A stretch of 64,000 nucleotides of DNA from CAWDVB01 sp963824105 (GTDB lineage: Bacteria; Actinomycetota; Actinomycetes; Propionibacteriales; Nocardioidaceae): NCBI GenBank assembly GCA_963824105.1, contig CAWGNN010000010.1, positions 310,001-374,000 of the forward strand, read 5' to 3'. Every line of letters starts with the position of its first letter. The stretch's first letter is position 1. A program made the translations under genes and the position numbers. Of this stretch, positions 25,292-35,022 are shown piece after piece. The notes under the pieces were generated by a model. The model saw only the letters and a list, made by a program, of their open reading frames with translations. It had not been told where the DNA came from and made no database searches.

Positions 25292-26206
25292 ATGGCTGTC
25301 TCGCTGCGTGAGTATCGCGCTCGGATCCGATCGGTCGAGTCGACCAAGAAGATCACCCGCGCCATGGAGCTCATTGCTGCGTCCCGCATCATCAAGGCGC
25401 AGCAGCGGGCGCACGCCTCCGCGCCGTACGCCCGCGCGCTGACACGGGCGGTCTCGGCCGCGGCGACGTACTCGAACGTCGACCACGCCCTGACCACCGA
25501 GTCCGAGCAGCCCCGCCGTGCCGCGATCCTGATCGTGACAAGCGACCGTGGCCTGGCGGGAGCCTATTCGTCCAGCGTCCTGAAGGAGGCCGAGCGCCTC
25601 GCCGAGACTCTGCGCGAAGATGGCAAGGAGGTCGTCATCTACGTCTCCGGCCGCAAGGGCGTCGCGTACTTCAAGTTCCGGCGCCGCCCGGTGGCTCAGG
25701 CGTGGACCGGTCACTCGGACCAGCCGACCTACGACCTGGCCGCGGAGATCGCCGACACTCTGATTGGGACCTTCCTGGTCGACTCCGAGGATCCTGCCGG
25801 CGTCGACGAGGTGCACGTGGTCTACACGCGCTTCCGGTCCATGCTGTACCAGGAGCCGACCGCGGTCCGCATGCTGCCTCTTGAGGTCGTCGAGGGCGAG
25901 GAGCGTCCGTCCCCCGAGGAGGTCCTCCCGCTCTACGAGTTCGAGCCGAGCTCGGCCGAAGTTCTCGACGCGCTGTTGCCAAGGTACGTCCAGAGCCGGG
26001 TCTACTTCTCGCTGCTCCAAGCCGCGGCCTCCGAGCTGGCCGCCCGGCAGCGGGCGATGAAGTCCGCGACGGACAACGCCGAAGAGCTCATCAAGAAGTA
26101 TCGACGTATCGCCAACCAGGCCCGTCAGGCCGGCATTACCCAGGAAATCAGCGAGATCGTCGGCGGAGTGAACGCACTTGCCGACGCCACCGCCGGGAGT
26201 GAGTGA
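25292..26206 (+). CDS. atpG: F0F1 ATP synthase subunit gamma
   Basis: 304 residues forming the central shaft. The N-terminal helix (YRARIRSVESTKKITRAMEL) and C-terminal helix (ARQRAMKSATDNAEELIKKY, then ARQAGITQEISEIVGG) make the coiled-coil rotor. A middle Rossmann-like domain carries LIVTSDRGLAGAYSS. The ATG comes 6 nt after atpA. The stop lies 6 nt before the chosen atpD ATG. Confidence 0.97.
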   Translation: MAVSLREYRARIRSVESTKKITRAMELIAASRIIKAQQRAHASAPYARALTRAVSAAATYSNVDHALTTESEQPRRAAILIVTSDRGLAGAYSSSVLKEAERLAETLREDGKEVVIYVSGRKGVAYFKFRRRPVAQAWTGHSDQPTYDLAAEIADTLIGTFLVDSEDPAGVDEVHVVYTRFRSMLYQEPTAVRMLPLEVVEGEERPSPEEVLPLYEFEPSSAEVLDALLPRYVQSRVYFSLLQAAASELAARQRAMKSATDNAEELIKKYRRIANQARQAGITQEISEIVGGVNALADATAGSE

Positions 26207-26211
26207 GAGAA

Positions 26212-27666
<1,455 letters not shown>

Positions 27667-27729
27667 CGCACCCGGCGTCCCCCCTCCCGCCATACCGGGC
27701 GGGGGGCGACCCCCAGAAAGGAGTCACCG

Positions 27730-28131
27730 GTGAGTGACGATCTGCTGCATGTGGAGCTGGTCGCCGCCGACCGCGTCGTGTGGTCCGGCGAGGCGAAGAT
27801 GTTGATCGCTCGCACCACCGAGGGCGACATCGGTGTGCTGCCGAACCACGCGCCGGTCCTGTCGCTGATGGTGCACGGCGTGATCGACGTGACCACCGCG
27901 GAGGACGAGACGTGGGTCGCCGCGGTCGATACCGGATTCCTCTCGGTTGCCAAGAACTACGTCTCGGTCCTCTCCGAGCACGCCGAGATGTCGCACGACA
28001 TCGACCTCGAGCGGGCGCGCGCCGACCTGGAGCGGGCACACCGTGAGGGTGGCGGGCTCGCCCAGGACGCCAAGGCTCTGGACCGGGCCTGGGCGGAGGC
28101 TCGAATTCGCGCAGCCGAACATGCATCCTGA
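27730..28131 (+). CDS. atpC: F0F1 ATP synthase subunit epsilon
   Basis: 133 residues. The N-terminal beta-sandwich (VELVAADRVVWSGEAKMLIA ... GDIGVLPNHAPVLSLMVHG) is followed by a C-terminal helical part ending in ALDRAWAEARIRAA. The subunit binds gamma and regulates ATP hydrolysis. It starts at GTG, 6 nt after AAAGGAG. The 63-bp spacer after atpD contains a C-rich/G-rich imperfect inverted repeat around CATACC that may lower readthrough. Confidence 0.95.
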   Translation: MSDDLLHVELVAADRVVWSGEAKMLIARTTEGDIGVLPNHAPVLSLMVHGVIDVTTAEDETWVAAVDTGFLSVAKNYVSVLSEHAEMSHDIDLERARADLERAHREGGGLAQDAKALDRAWAEARIRAAEHAS

Positions 28132-28167
28132 GGGACCGGCCGAGGTGAGCGGTCGGGGGGTGCATAG

Positions 28168-28614
28168 GTGAGCGAGCTGATCGGGCTCGCTGACATCCTG
28201 GGACTGATCCTCGTCCTGTGTGTGCTCTATCTGGGTGCCATCGTGGCTCGCCGGCGCCTCATCGGCCGTCACGGTGGCACTTTCGAATTCAGCCTGCGGC
28301 TCTCGCCCGGCGCAGCGAGTGGGGGATGGGCGGTCGGGATTGGCCGCTACTCCGGTGACCACCTGGAGTGGTTCCGCACCTTCTCGGTGAGCCCGCGACC
28401 CTCGCGCAGCTGGACCCGCGACGACTTGCGGTACGCCGGCCGGCGTGAGCGCACCCCCGCCGAGGAGTACGCCATCTATCCCGACCACGTGATCGTGCGG
28501 TGTGATGGGCCGTCCGGAAGCCTGGAGTTCGCGATGGCGCTCACGGCCGTAACCGGCTTCCTTGCCTGGCTCGAGGCCAGCCCGCCCGGCCGCGGCCACC
28601 GCCCCATCATCTGA
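28168..28614 (+). CDS. DUF2550 domain-containing membrane protein
   Basis: 148 residues. One N-terminal membrane helix (ADILGLILVLCVLYLGAIVA) is followed by a soluble beta-rich domain with the DUF2550 pattern GTFEFSLRLS, GWAVGIGRYSGDHLEWFR and FAMALTAVTGFLAWLEA. It stands directly behind atpC, exactly as its homologue does in mycobacteria (Rv1312 position). Function unknown. GTG start, 36 nt after atpC, so probably the last cistron of the operon before a large hairpin. Confidence 0.88.
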   Translation: MSELIGLADILGLILVLCVLYLGAIVARRRLIGRHGGTFEFSLRLSPGAASGGWAVGIGRYSGDHLEWFRTFSVSPRPSRSWTRDDLRYAGRRERTPAEEYAIYPDHVIVRCDGPSGSLEFAMALTAVTGFLAWLEASPPGRGHRPII

Positions 28615-28621
28615 CGCAAGA

Positions 28622-28685
28622 TTTTCACGTTAACGTGGTAATTGGGGCGTGGGCACGAGATGTTCCTCGTGCCCACGCCCCAATT
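28622..28685. terminator. Large hairpin with CACGTTAACGTG box (repeat-family copy A), bidirectional terminator
   Basis: A perfect 20-bp stem, AATTGGGGCGTGGGCACGAG at 28640-28659 and its complement at 28666-28685, encloses a 6-nt loop. It lies between the converging atp operon and adenosyltransferase genes. TTTTCACGTTAACGTG stands immediately upstream at 28622-28637. Two related elements occur near 33.9 and 35.0 kb. Confidence 0.8.
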
Positions 28686-28738
28686 CTCGTGCTTACTGTG
28701 ACGGTGGCGCCGCGCCCGAGCGACGACCCGACCGATGG

Positions 28739-29308
28739 CTACCGTTCCCCTCCGGGGACCCACAGAACGTCGCCGTTCGTCCGGTTCTCGTAGCGGGCCA
28801 GGATAAACAGCAGGTCGCTCAGCCGGTTGAGGTACGTCAGTGCGATCTCGTTCATCGACTCGCCGTAGGTGTCGTAGGCCGCCCAGGCCGCCCGCTCTGC
28901 CCGCCTCGCGATGGTGCGTGCCACGTGCAGCCGGGCCGAAGCCTCCGTCCCGCCGGGCAGGATGAACGAGCGGAGGGGCTCCAGGCTCTCGTTGAACTGG
29001 TCGCACGCATCCTCCAGCCGCAGGACGTACTCCTGGTCCACGCGCAGTGGAGGGTATTCGGGATCGGGAACGACGGGGGTGCACAGGTCGGCACCGACAT
29101 CGAAGAGCTCGTTCTGGACACGGTTCAGCACGGCACGTACCTCGTCGCTGACCGCTCCGGCGAGTACCACCCCGAGGCTGCTGTTGAGCTCGTCGACATC
29201 GGCGTAGGCAGCGAGTCGGAGGTCAGTCTTGAGCACCTCGGAGTTATCGCCGAGCCGCGTCGTCCCGCTGTCACCGGTGCGCGTGTAGATCCTCGTCAGT
29301 TTGACCAC
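28739..29308 (-). CDS. Cob(I)alamin adenosyltransferase, PduO type
   Basis: 189 residues. It transfers the adenosyl group of ATP to cob(I)alamin, making adenosylcobalamin for B12-dependent mutases. The N-terminal ATP motif is LTRIYTRTGDSGTT, then YADVDELNSSLG, FILPGG and ARTIARRAERA, followed by YLNRLSDLLFILAR, all characteristic of PduO-type enzymes. The start was set at the GTG 7 nt after a TAGAGT -10 box; a GTG three codons upstream would overlap that box. It is the orthologue by position of mycobacterial Rv1314c and logically serves the two mutases in this window. Confidence 0.93.
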   Translation of the reverse strand: MVKLTRIYTRTGDSGTTRLGDNSEVLKTDLRLAAYADVDELNSSLGVVLAGAVSDEVRAVLNRVQNELFDVGADLCTPVVPDPEYPPLRVDQEYVLRLEDACDQFNESLEPLRSFILPGGTEASARLHVARTIARRAERAAWAAYDTYGESMNEIALTYLNRLSDLLFILARYENRTNGDVLWVPGGER

Positions 29309-29315
29309 GAAGGCC

Positions 29316-29321
29316 ACTCTA
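29316..29321 (-). promoter_or_regulatory. -10 box (TAGAGT) of the adenosyltransferase gene
   Basis: TAGAGT on the minus strand is followed by 7 nt and then GTG, a leaderless arrangement. No B12 riboswitch fold was seen upstream. Confidence 0.5.
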
Positions 29322-29472
29322 GGGTGACTCGCGGCATCTCGGTGCGTCAGGTTCGTCGACGCGCTCCCCAGGAGGGCCCCTCTAGCGGCGCAGGGTTAAG
29401 AGTGCAAAGGTGCCGAGTGGGCGTCTCACCGTAGTGGCGTCCGATTGTCACTCGACACCCTGGGGAGGGTCG

Positions 29473-31671
29473 ATGTACTTGTCACGAAGCAGGCGGCTGA
29501 CCATGGCCGCTGCCGCAATCGTCGCCATCGGAACGATGACGGCAACGACAGGTCCGGCGGTCGCTCGATCGTCGTCTCCGTCTACGAGCCCGAGTACGGG
29601 CGCGTCCACTGCTCACAAGGCAGTCAACAAGTCGCGCGCACTCGTCCAGCTCAACGCCGACGCCGTCCTCGCGGCCGTGACCGCCCGCACATCGGACGGC
29701 CGGGTGAACCTGCGCGGCAAGCAGGCCAAGGACGCCCGCTCCGCCATCCTTGCCGAGCGGAAGGCATTCCGCCTCTGGCTGCGGGCCAACGCGCCCAAGG
29801 CCAAGATCGTCGGATCGTTCTCGCTCTCGGTGAACGCAGTGAGCGTCAAGCTGCACGGCACGTCGCTCGCGACGCTGCGCAATGCGCCGCAGGTCAAGTC
29901 GGTCCAGTACGACACGCTGTACTACCCGTTGGACAACAGCGACCCCGACCTCGGTCTGATCAACGCGATCGACGCGTGGAGCACCCTCTCGGGCGGCGCC
30001 GCCGACGCGGGCAAGGGAGTCAAGGTCGCCGTGGTCGACACGGGCATCGACACCACGCACCCCTGCTTCAGTGACGCAGGCTTCCCGAGCACCCCCCAGC
30101 TGGGTGACCACGGCTTCACCAACAACAAGGTGATCGTGGCCAAGGTGTTCTACAACAAGGCCAAGTCCCGCGGCCTGACCGCTCAGGCCATCCAGGACCA
30201 CGGCACCCACGTGGCAGGCACCATCGCCTGTGACCTCGACACTCCGGCGACCGTGAACGGCGCCACCATCCCCTACGCCATGTCCGGCGTGGCTCCGGCT
30301 GCCCAGCTGGGCAACTACAACGTGTTCCCGGGCCAGGTCCAGGACGCGCGCTCCGAGGACATCCTCAACGCCCTCGATGCGGCCTACCAGGACGGCATGG
30401 ACGTGGCCAACATGAGCCTCGGCGGCAACGCCAACGGCATCCAGGACCTGCTCACCATCGCGGTGGACAACCTGGACATGGGCGGCATGGTCGTCGCGGT
30501 CGCCGCCGGCAACAGCGGCCCTGGCCACTACACGGTGGAGTCTCCAGGCTCGGCCCAGCGGGCCCTGACCGCGGGGGCTTCCAGTGTCGGACACAACGTG
30601 TCCACCCCGGTTACCGTCGGCTCGACGACGTTCAACGCGGTTTCCGGCGACTTCGAGACCGTCATGGGAGCGGACCTGACTGCACCTCTCGGCGTCATCC
30701 CTGGCTCCAGCAACGGGATGAGTACGGCGTGCAGCTCGATCGGCAGCGACCTCACCGGTGAGATCGCGGTCCTCTCGCGAGGTGCCTGCTCGTTCAGCAC
30801 CAAGATCCGCAACGCTCAGGATGCAGGCGCCGTCGCAGTGCTCGTCGTGAACAACGTCGCGGGCGACGCCATCTCCATGGCGCAGGACGGTACGGCGAAC
30901 CAGCCGACCATTCCGGCGTACATGCTGCCGTTGTCCGATGCGGGCGCGATCGTGGCCGCAGACGGGCAGAGCGCGACGATCGGGGCGACCCCGGTGTACA
31001 CGTACAACCCGGCGACGAACAACATCATGGCCGACTTCTCCAGCGAGGGTCCGACGGACGTCAGCTGGATGATCAAGCCCGATGTTGTCGCCCCGGGCGT
31101 CAACGTGCTCTCGTCGATCCCGACGTCGTACTGCGACGGGAACCCGTGCTTCGCGTTCTTCAGCGGTACGTCGATGGCGACACCGCACCTGGCGGGCTCC
31201 GCAGCCGTCGTGATCAGCGCCTTCCGCGCCGAGCACCTCGACTACACCGCGGCGGACGTGCGCTCGGCGATCGTGAACACCGCAACGCAGGGCTCGCTGT
31301 TCAACTGGAAGGACACCTCGTCGGTCGAGAACGACGTCAACGTGGTCGGTGCCGGCTTCCTCAACCTCGACGCCGCTGTCGGGGCACAGGTGGCGGTCGG
31401 TCCGGTCAGCACGTCGTTCGGGAAGATTCCGCACGGCTCGGGCCAGACGGCAATGGCGGATGTGTCGTTGAGCAGCCTCACCGGCTCCTCGTTCGACGTG
31501 ACGCTGAGCATCGACGACGCCACCAGCGGGGTCGCTTTCTCCGTCGGCGCCACGTCGGTCACCGTCCCGGCGTCGGGCTCGATCTCCGTCCCGCTCCGGT
31601 GCACGTGCCCAAGCGCACGGCACCGGGCAACTACCAGGCACAGCTCGACATCTACGACGGAGGCACGCTGA
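29473..31671 (+). CDS. Secreted subtilisin-like serine protease (S8), C-terminus apparently frameshifted
   Basis: Signal peptide at about 1-31 (RRLTMAAAAIVAIGTMTATT), then an inhibitor-I9-like propeptide (about 45-150). The S8 catalytic domain has D189 (VAVVDTGIDTTH), H246 (DHGTHVAGT), oxyanion N347 (AAGNSGPG) and S567 (SGTSMATPH). A protease-associated domain is inserted at about 395-510 (ACSFSTKIRNAQDAGAVAVL). The last 24 residues of this frame look wrong (CTCPSARHRATTRHSS). The -1 frame gives a sensible ending, RVHVPKRTAPGNYQAQLDIY, down to a stop at 31706, giving 744 residues if one G were restored near 31599. Ribosome site GGGGAGGG before the ATG. Exported, substrate unknown. Confidence 0.88.
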   Translation: MYLSRSRRLTMAAAAIVAIGTMTATTGPAVARSSSPSTSPSTGASTAHKAVNKSRALVQLNADAVLAAVTARTSDGRVNLRGKQAKDARSAILAERKAFRLWLRANAPKAKIVGSFSLSVNAVSVKLHGTSLATLRNAPQVKSVQYDTLYYPLDNSDPDLGLINAIDAWSTLSGGAADAGKGVKVAVVDTGIDTTHPCFSDAGFPSTPQLGDHGFTNNKVIVAKVFYNKAKSRGLTAQAIQDHGTHVAGTIACDLDTPATVNGATIPYAMSGVAPAAQLGNYNVFPGQVQDARSEDILNALDAAYQDGMDVANMSLGGNANGIQDLLTIAVDNLDMGGMVVAVAAGNSGPGHYTVESPGSAQRALTAGASSVGHNVSTPVTVGSTTFNAVSGDFETVMGADLTAPLGVIPGSSNGMSTACSSIGSDLTGEIAVLSRGACSFSTKIRNAQDAGAVAVLVVNNVAGDAISMAQDGTANQPTIPAYMLPLSDAGAIVAADGQSATIGATPVYTYNPATNNIMADFSSEGPTDVSWMIKPDVVAPGVNVLSSIPTSYCDGNPCFAFFSGTSMATPHLAGSAAVVISAFRAEHLDYTAADVRSAIVNTATQGSLFNWKDTSSVENDVNVVGAGFLNLDAAVGAQVAVGPVSTSFGKIPHGSGQTAMADVSLSSLTGSSFDVTLSIDDATSGVAFSVGATSVTVPASGSISVPLRCTCPSARHRATTRHSSTSTTEAR

Positions 31672-31722
31672 TCGCACACAGCATGCTGTACGTCTACGTC
31701 AGCTGAGCCGAGATCGACGGCG

Positions 31723-31752
31723 GGGCCGTCCTCCTCCGGGAGGGCGGCCCCT
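31723..31752 (+). terminator. Hairpin terminator after the subtilase gene
   Basis: Stem GGGGCCGTCCTCC with GGAGGGCGGCCCC, 13 pairs including one G-U, with a 4-nt loop. It lies 17 nt after the stop of the restored frame (31706), consistent with that being the true gene end. Confidence 0.65.
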
Positions 31753-31796
31753 CGCCGTACCCGGAGGTTCGGCGATGTTGGACACTTCACACCGTG

Positions 31797-31826
31797 TTAC
31801 CCCGCGGGTCACTTACGACGTACTCT
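31797..31826 (+). promoter_or_regulatory. ecm promoter with palindromic operator candidate
   Basis: The -10 is TACTCT at 31821-31826, 7 nt before ATG 31834. With a 17-nt spacer the -35 would be TTACCC at 31798-31803. That -35 lies inside the dyad GTTACCCGCGGGTCAC (31797-31812; 7 of 8 pairs). The core TTACCCGCGGGT recurs at the ccr promoter. Confidence 0.55.
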
Positions 31827-31873
31827 CCGCGCTATGAGCGAGCAGTCCGTCCCCGCGCGATAAGCCCTGGCTG

Positions 31874-33862
31874 ATGCGCACCTACGCCGGGCACAGCTCG
31901 GCGACCGAGTCGAACACGTTGTTCCGGCGCAACCTGGCCAAGGGGCAGACCGGGCTGTCGGTCGCCTTCGACCTGCCGACCCAGACCGGCTACGACCCCG
32001 ACTCGCCGTTGGCCCGCGGCGAGGTGGGCAAGGTCGGCGTGCCCATCGCCCACCTGGGTGACATGCGCAGCCTCTTCGCCGACATCCCGTTGACGGCGAT
32101 GAACACCTCGATGACGATCAACGCCACCGCAATGTGGCTGCTCGCCCTCTATCAAGTGGTCGCCGAGGAGGAGAACGGACTCACGGCGGGATCGAGCCCC
32201 GAGGAGTTCGAGGGCGTGCACCAGGCACTGGCCGGCACCACCCAGAACGACATCGTCAAGGAGTACCTCTCGCGCGGGACCTATGTGTTCCCCCCCGGAC
32301 ACTCGCTGCGGCTGACCACCGACCTGATCACCTACTCGGTGCGGCACATCCCGAAGTGGAACCCGATCAACATCTGCAGCTATCACTTGCAGGAGGCCGG
32401 CGCGACGCCGGTGCAGGAGCTGGCGTTCTCGCTCAGCACGGCGATCGCTGTGCTCGATGCCGTCCGCGACTCCGGCCAGATCGATCCCGGGGAGATGGGC
32501 TCTGTCGTCGGGAGGATCTCCTTCTTCGTCAACGCCGGGGTGCGGTTCATCGAGGAGACCTGCAAGATGCGGGCCTTCGTCCAGCTGTGGGAGCAGATCA
32601 GCCGCGACCGCTACGGGATCGCTGACGAGAAGATGCGGCGGTTCCGCTACGGCGTGCAGGTGAACTCGCTCGGGCTTACCGAGGCGCAGCCGGAGAACAA
32701 CGTGCAGCGGATCGTGCTGGAGATGCTCGGCGTGACGCTCTCCAAGGACGCCCGTGCACGCGCCGTCCAGCTGCCGGCCTGGAACGAGGCGCTCGGACTG
32801 CCCAGGCCCTGGGACCAGCAGTGGTCGCTGCGGATGCAGCAGGTGCTGGCCTATGAGTCCGACCTGCTGGAGTACGACGACATCTTCGCCGGCTCCCACG
32901 TGATCGAGGCGAGGGTGGCCTCGCTGGTCGCCGGGGCACGGGAGGAGATGGACCGGATCGCCGCCATGGGCGGGGTAATGGCCGCCGTCGAGTCCGGATA
33001 CCTTAAGCAGGCCCTGGTCGCCTCCCACGCCGCCCGCCGAGCGCGAATCGAGTCCGGTGAGGAGAAGGTCGTCGGGGTGAACTGCTTCGAGTCGGCCGAG
33101 GAGTCGCCCCTGACCGCCGGCGACGTCAGCGCGGTCCAGGCGATCGACCCTGCGGCGGAGTCTGCCGCGATCGCGTCGCTCAACGCCTGGAGGGCCCAGC
33201 GCGACGGCGCTGCGGTGGACCTGGCACTGCGCCGCCTCACCGAGGACGCCAAGTCCGGGGAGAACCTGATGGAGGCCACCTTGATGGCGGCTCGGGCCGG
33301 TGTGACCACCGGGGAGTGGTCTGGGGCGTTGCGGGAGGTCTTCGGGGAGTACCGCGCCCCGACCGGGGTCACCGGCGTCGTCGGGATCGCCGAGGCGGGA
33401 TCGGAGCTGGCTCAGGTCCGGCAGGACGTGCGCCGTACGGGGGAGGAGCTCGGCGGGCGGCTGCGTCTCTTGGTCGGCAAGCCGGGCCTGGACGGCCATT
33501 CCAACGGCGCCGAGCAGGTGGCGGTGCGGGCGCGTGACGCGGGCTTCGAGGTCGTCTACCAGGGGATCCGGCTGACGCCGGAGCAGATCGTCGCGGCTGC
33601 AGTCGCCGAGGACGTGCACTGCGTCGGGCTGTCGATCCTGTCCGGCTCGCACATGGAGCTGGTACCCGAGGTGCTCGAAGGTCTACGGGCCGCGGGGCTG
33701 GGCGAGGTGCCGGTCGTCGTGGGCGGGATCATCCCACCCCGGGATGCCGTCTTGCTCAAGCAGCTGGGCGTGGCCGAGGTGTTCACCCCGAAGGACTTCG
33801 GCCTGACCGGGATCATCGCCGGCATCGTCCGGGTGATCCGCCGAGCCCACAACCTCCCGTAG
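31874..33862 (+). CDS. ecm: Ethylmalonyl-CoA mutase (adenosylcobalamin-dependent), 5' end apparently frameshifted
   Basis: A B12-dependent acyl-CoA mutase converting (2R)-ethylmalonyl-CoA to (2S)-methylsuccinyl-CoA in the ethylmalonyl-CoA pathway. The TIM-barrel domain begins MRTYAGHSSATESNTLFRRN and has KGQTGLSVAFDLPTQTGYD and NTSMTINATAMWLLALYQ. The C-terminal B12 domain has GLDGHSNG (DxHxxG) near residue 540. Homologues begin with a DKPWLMRTYAGHS-like lead. Here that lead is readable just upstream but lacks a start in frame, whereas ATG 31834 (MSEQSVP) is one base out. Removing one C of the CCCC at 31851-31854 gives a 675-residue protein with a leaderless start. As printed, the first usable start in frame is ATG 31874. 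Ecm versus methylmalonyl-CoA mutase is judged from these signature stretches and from ccr nearby. Confidence 0.85.
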   Translation: MRTYAGHSSATESNTLFRRNLAKGQTGLSVAFDLPTQTGYDPDSPLARGEVGKVGVPIAHLGDMRSLFADIPLTAMNTSMTINATAMWLLALYQVVAEEENGLTAGSSPEEFEGVHQALAGTTQNDIVKEYLSRGTYVFPPGHSLRLTTDLITYSVRHIPKWNPINICSYHLQEAGATPVQELAFSLSTAIAVLDAVRDSGQIDPGEMGSVVGRISFFVNAGVRFIEETCKMRAFVQLWEQISRDRYGIADEKMRRFRYGVQVNSLGLTEAQPENNVQRIVLEMLGVTLSKDARARAVQLPAWNEALGLPRPWDQQWSLRMQQVLAYESDLLEYDDIFAGSHVIEARVASLVAGAREEMDRIAAMGGVMAAVESGYLKQALVASHAARRARIESGEEKVVGVNCFESAEESPLTAGDVSAVQAIDPAAESAAIASLNAWRAQRDGAAVDLALRRLTEDAKSGENLMEATLMAARAGVTTGEWSGALREVFGEYRAPTGVTGVVGIAEAGSELAQVRQDVRRTGEELGGRLRLLVGKPGLDGHSNGAEQVAVRARDAGFEVVYQGIRLTPEQIVAAAVAEDVHCVGLSILSGSHMELVPEVLEGLRAAGLGEVPVVVGGIIPPRDAVLLKQLGVAEVFTPKDFGLTGIIAGIVRVIRRAHNLP

Positions 33863-33871
33863 GTCACATGA

Positions 33872-33934
33872 TTTTCACGTTAACGTGAAAAACTGCCGGT
33901 GGGCATGGGGAATTCCTCGTGCCCACCGGCAGTT
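33872..33934. repeat. Palindrome plus hairpin element (repeat-family copy B)
   Basis: A perfect 20-bp palindrome TTTTCACGTTAACGTGAAAA (33872-33891) adjoins a 15-bp stem AACTGCCGGTGGGCA / TGCCCACCGGCAGTT (33891-33905, 33920-33934) whose loop contains GGAATTCC. It lies 10 bp after ecm and can act as a terminator. Confidence 0.8.
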
Positions 33935-34054
33935 CTTCATGCTCACCGGGCGATCGACGTCCCACGGCGTACGACGCCGGGGCAGCCCTTCGGGGAAGCC
34001 TGAGCTAGCTCAACCCAGAGACGAATCCTCACTGGGGGCGGCAGACTGGGCTCT

Positions 34055-34972
34055 GTGGAACGGATCATCGTCATCGGAGCCGGGGTCATCGGGCTGACCA
34101 CGGCGGTCCGCCTGCTCGAGGACGGTCACCGGGTCGACATCCTCGCACGTGACCTGCCTCTGGAGACGACCTCTGCGGTGGCAGCCGCCCTCTGGTACCC
34201 GTATCTGGCGCTGCCGGTCGACCGGGTGACCGCTTGGTCTGCTGCTTCCTACGAGTGCTTCGCCCGGCTGGCTGCGAACGACGAGACCGGCGTCCGCCTT
34301 CGCCAGGGCACCGAAGTGCTGCGCGAGCCTTCGGCTGATCCGTGGTGGGCCGAGGCGGTGCCCGACCTGGAGCGCACCGCCGCGCCTGCCGGCTATGCCG
34401 ACGCCTGGACCTTCGTAGCCCCGGTGATCGAGATGCCGGTCTACCTGCGCTGGCTGGTGGGCCGGGTCGAGTCGCTTGGCGGCACCATCACCCGGATGGC
34501 CCTCGGCGGTCTTCCCACTCACGCCGGCGTCGTGGTGAACGCCACCGGCCTGGGTGCCCGCCACAGTGCCGACGACCTGACCGTGCAGCCGGTTCAGGGT
34601 CAGGTCGTCTACCTCTCCCAAGTCGGGCTCGACCGCTGGTGGCTCGATGAGAGCGGTCCGACGTACGTCGTCCCCCGCAGTCACGACATCGTCGTCGGGG
34701 GGACAGATCGGGAGGGGGAGTGGAGCCGGGAGCCGGACGACAGGGTCGGCGCAGACATCCTGGCCCGCTGTCGTGCGCTGGTGCCTGAGCTCGCCGAGGC
34801 GCGGGTGCTGGGCGCTCGGATCGGTTTGCGCCCCAAGCGTCCGGCGGTGAGGTTGGAGGAGGGTCACCTCGACGGCCACCGAGTCATCCACAACTACGGG
34901 CACGGCGGCGCGGGAGTCACCCTGTCGTGGGGCTGCGCGGACGAGGTCGCCGCTCTGGTCGGTACGGCGTAG
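34055..34972 (+). CDS. FAD-dependent D-amino-acid-oxidase-like protein
   Basis: 305 residues of the DAO family, which oxidises D-amino acids or similar amines to imino acids with release of hydrogen peroxide. The N-terminal dinucleotide motif is IIVIGAGVIGLTTAVRLLEDGH. The family signature near the C-terminus is VIHNYGHGGAGVTLSWG, with the active-site Arg region GLRPKRPAVRLE. YVVPRSHDIVVGGTD is also typical. The GTG start sits 7 nt after CAGACT, a weak -10, so the mRNA may be leaderless. The gene is isolated between two copies of the hairpin repeat. The exact substrate cannot be read. Confidence 0.88.
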   Translation: MERIIVIGAGVIGLTTAVRLLEDGHRVDILARDLPLETTSAVAAALWYPYLALPVDRVTAWSAASYECFARLAANDETGVRLRQGTEVLREPSADPWWAEAVPDLERTAAPAGYADAWTFVAPVIEMPVYLRWLVGRVESLGGTITRMALGGLPTHAGVVVNATGLGARHSADDLTVQPVQGQVVYLSQVGLDRWWLDESGPTYVVPRSHDIVVGGTDREGEWSREPDDRVGADILARCRALVPELAEARVLGARIGLRPKRPAVRLEEGHLDGHRVIHNYGHGGAGVTLSWGCADEVAALVGTA

Positions 34973-35022
34973 AGGGGCAGCAGCGCGTTCTCCGGATCCT
35001 TCAGGAGCCACCGTGGGCACGG

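Noticed and set aside
24047..26020. Minus-strand open frame of about 650 codons opposite atpA and atpG
   Set aside because: Antisense to highly conserved ATP synthase genes, with Arg/Gly/Val-rich translation and no recognisable motif.
29309..29472. Cobalamin riboswitch near the adenosyltransferase gene
   Set aside because: The -10 box sits 7 nt before the start codon, leaving no leader, and no B12-box-like sequence was seen.
31590..31605. Programmed -1 ribosomal frameshift in the subtilase gene
   Set aside because: No X-XXY-YYZ slippery heptamer and no downstream pseudoknot apparent; a missing base is simpler.
29482..31677. Minus-strand open frame of about 730 codons opposite the subtilase
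   Set aside because: Antisense shadow of the protease gene; no ribosome site or domain.
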